NCBI RefSeq assembly: GCF_020857975.1
Contig: NZ_JACWUO010000021.1
Coordinates: 1 to 64,000, forward strand
Source: Stenotrophomonas rhizophila
GTDB lineage: Bacteria > Pseudomonadota > Gammaproteobacteria > Xanthomonadales > Xanthomonadaceae
DNA: 64,000 bases
Direction of reading: 5' to 3'
Shown: one piece after another, positions 62,411 through 64,000 of the stretch
Numbering within the stretch: the stretch's first letter is position 1
How the letters are laid out: the number at the start of each line of letters is the position of its first letter
Position numbers and translations under genes: made by a program
Notes under the pieces: model-generated
Told to the model about the DNA's origin: nothing
Database searches by the model: none
What the model saw: the letters and a program-made list of their open reading frames with translations, nothing else

Positions 62411-63772
62411 TTACGCCGGATCGGCCGGCTTCTGCCGCAGCAGGCTCAGCGCGAATCCGCCGACGATCAGCACGCCCAGCACCAGCAGGCCCCATAGCAG
62501 CCACTGCTTCCAGTCGCGCGGCGCCGTCAGTGCAGCATCGCCGGCCAGCACCTGTGCTGGTCCCTGCACGGTGGCCAACGCCGGTTGCCACTGCGCGCCC
62601 TGCTGCTGGCGCAGCTGCGCGATCACCGTGCCCACCGGGGCGTCGCTGCGCGCGGCCCGCACGCTGCCGGCGGCCACGCTGTAGGGCGGCGCTCCCTGGC
62701 TGAGGAACACCAGCGCCTCGGGCTGGTAACCCAGCTTCAGGGTCGGCGCCTGGCTCGGCTGCGCCTGGGCGGCCATCAGCTTCCAGTAGCGGTCGCGGCT
62801 GGCCACCGCCAGCGGCTGGGTCTGCGATTGGCGGCGCTGCGCGGCATCCTGCAGCTGGTAGGCCACCCACGGCCCGGCGCGTACCTGCCAGGGCTGTTCG
62901 GGATCGTCGCGGCTGAGCAGGGTCCACTGCACCACGCTGTTGTCGGCGGTGGCGATATCGGCCTGCGCGATCGGGAAGCGGCCGTCGAGCCGGTACTCGA
63001 ACTCGCCCGGCTTGCCGGCACGGCCGGCCAGCGACTGCCAGCGCCAGTCCACCGACTGCGCGGCCGGCGCCAGTTCAGCCTGCACCGCCAATAGCGTCGG
63101 CAGGGCCTGCGCGCCCAGCGGCAGGATGCGGTAGTAGCGCGCCTTGCGCCCGATCCCGATGCGTCGCTGCTGCAGCCGGCGGCCGTCGTGCTGCAGGTCC
63201 ACCAGCGCCACCTCATCGGCGATGCGGCTCCAGTCGCGCAGGTCGTCGCTGGCCTCCACCCGCACACTCGCCTGCACGGCGGCCTGGGTCTGCCAGTCCA
63301 GGCGCAGCGCCTGCACCTCGACCCGCAAGGCAGCGGCATCGATCAACCACCCGGCCGGCTGCGCGCTTGCGCCGCCACTGCCCAACCGCGCCTCGACCCG
63401 GCGCACGCTGCCATCGGTATTGCGCTCGGCCAGCAGGTGCAGGTCATCGGCGGCCGAACCGCGCAGTGCCGGCAGCGGGAACCACGGCAGGCTTTGCCAC
63501 TGCGCGGCCTGCGCCAGGGGTTGGTCGGCGGCCAGCAGCGCCGACGGCAGGGCCTGGCCCTGCGCGTTGAACACCTGCACATCGGCCAGCCGCGGCGATA
63601 CCGCGCTGCGGTACACGGCCTCGTCCAGCATTAGCCGGTAGGCCCCGGCCTGCGGCTGGGACAGCTGCAACGGCCATTGCTGGCGATAGTCCTGGCGCGC
63701 GTCGGCGGCCAGCACCAGGGCCGGTGCGGCCGCCAGCGCCAGAGCCGCGATCAGGGTACGCAGAGGGTTCAC
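62411..63772 (-). CDS. DUF3999 family exported protein
   Basis: A 453-aa protein with a signal peptide (cleavage near LAA/DARQ), a large beta-rich periplasmic part and one C-terminal membrane helix (about 425-447) with a short basic tail. It matches the DUF3999 family in length and layout. Its GTG start overlaps the stop of the DUF2339 gene (GTGA); the two families are regularly found as a pair. Function unknown, probably in the cell envelope. Confidence 0.85.
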   Translation of the reverse strand: MNPLRTLIAALALAAAPALVLAADARQDYRQQWPLQLSQPQAGAYRLMLDEAVYRSAVSPRLADVQVFNAQGQALPSALLAADQPLAQAAQWQSLPWFPLPALRGSAADDLHLLAERNTDGSVRRVEARLGSGGASAQPAGWLIDAAALRVEVQALRLDWQTQAAVQASVRVEASDDLRDWSRIADEVALVDLQHDGRRLQQRRIGIGRKARYYRILPLGAQALPTLLAVQAELAPAAQSVDWRWQSLAGRAGKPGEFEYRLDGRFPIAQADIATADNSVVQWTLLSRDDPEQPWQVRAGPWVAYQLQDAAQRRQSQTQPLAVASRDRYWKLMAAQAQPSQAPTLKLGYQPEALVFLSQGAPPYSVAAGSVRAARSDAPVGTVIAQLRQQQGAQWQPALATVQGPAQVLAGDAALTAPRDWKQWLLWGLLVLGVLIVGGFALSLLRQKPADPA

Positions 63773-64000
63773 GGCTGTTGCTCCAGGTCGGCATCGGGCG
63801 CGCGCGGCGGAGCCGGCGCCAGGTAACCCACGACCGTGCACAGCAGGCCGTAGGCGATGAAGGAAGAAATACCCAGCAGGTTGCCCAGGTGCTGGCGGTC
63901 GATCAGCACCAGCTTGGCCAGCACCACGCCCATCAGCACCGCACCGACCAGCCACAACGTGCGCTGGCCACGGCGCGAGCCCCACACCCAGCTGATCACC
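63769..64000 (-). CDS. DUF2339 family membrane protein (C-terminal end, partial)
   Basis: Only the last 76 codons lie in the window; the gene continues past base 64000. Two membrane helices are visible (TLWLVGAVLMGVVLAKLVLI; GISSFIAYGLLCTVVGYLAP), then a short hydrophilic tail. The assignment rests on this tail and on coupling to the DUF3999 gene. DUF2339 proteins are large multi-pass inner-membrane proteins of unknown role. Confidence 0.7.
   Translation of the reverse strand, partial: VISWVWGSRRGQRTLWLVGAVLMGVVLAKLVLIDRQHLGNLLGISSFIAYGLLCTVVGYLAPAPPRAPDADLEQQP

Overview
Organism. GC-rich gammaproteobacterial DNA that reads as Stenotrophomonas or a close Xanthomonadaceae relative. Two things support this. 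The order sucD-sucC-pilS-pilR-pilB-(variable)-pilA-pilC-pilD-coaE-two-component pair is typical of this family. The intergenic regions also carry many short palindromes ending in GTAG, the hallmark of the SMAG REP elements described in Stenotrophomonas maltophilia. No plasmid, phage or IS transposase gene is visible. The window is ordinary chromosome with one clearly variable island.

Layout. 0-4 kb: nadE and sucCD (minus strand). 4-9.4 kb: the type IV pilus regulators pilS-pilR and the assembly ATPase pilB. 9.5-18.1 kb: an accessory glycan island, visibly less GC-rich than its surroundings, inserted between pilB and pilA. It holds a GtrB/DPM1-like GT2, three GT4 glycosyltransferases, a Wzx-like flippase, an FkbM-type methyltransferase and a TMTC-like GT-C membrane protein. 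18.1-22.1 kb: two tandem type IVa major-pilin paralogues, then pilC, pilD and coaE. A sigma-54 promoter with exact GG-N10-GC spacing precedes the first pilin, matching control by PilR. 22-28.7 kb: an OmpR-type two-component system with a small periplasmic protein, rimK, a secreted protein of unknown function, a membrane acyltransferase and a small Cys-rich secreted peptide. 29-37.5 kb: tRNA-Gly(CCC), an EstA-type autotransporter esterase, thiS-thiG-trmB, an SLC13/RCK permease, a Rieske protein, an FAH-family enzyme and mscL. 37.6-44.6 kb: an M28 peptidase, two AGCS sodium:alanine symporters, an outer-membrane barrel and a YfiF-like rRNA/tRNA methyltransferase. 44.8-52 kb: an RND efflux pump with its membrane-fusion lipoprotein (no outer-membrane channel gene) and an OprC-like copper receptor with a His/Met-rich DUF2946 partner. 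52-56.4 kb: a CysB-like regulator divergent from cysK, a macrodomain protein and an M1 peptidase. 57.4-62.1 kb: lower-glycolysis genes (class I aldolase, pyk, pgk) and a HAD phosphatase. 62.4-64 kb: DUF3999 and the 3' end of DUF2339.

How it works together. The best candidate for an undescribed system is the island between pilB and pilA. The GT2 enzyme should make a polyprenyl-phosphate sugar, the flippase could move a lipid-linked glycan, and the GT-C protein next to the pilin genes is placed to transfer sugar to pilin in the periplasm. No PglL/TfpO-type (Wzy_C) ligase is present. The second pilin ends in Cys-Ser, the first in Cys. This role is inferred from architecture and position, not shown.

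Repeats form a second theme: many SMAG palindromes, one of which supplies the stop codon of the histidine kinase; a composite dispersed repeat present twice; a roughly 180-bp element with 22-bp inverted ends; and a tandem array built from REP sequence.
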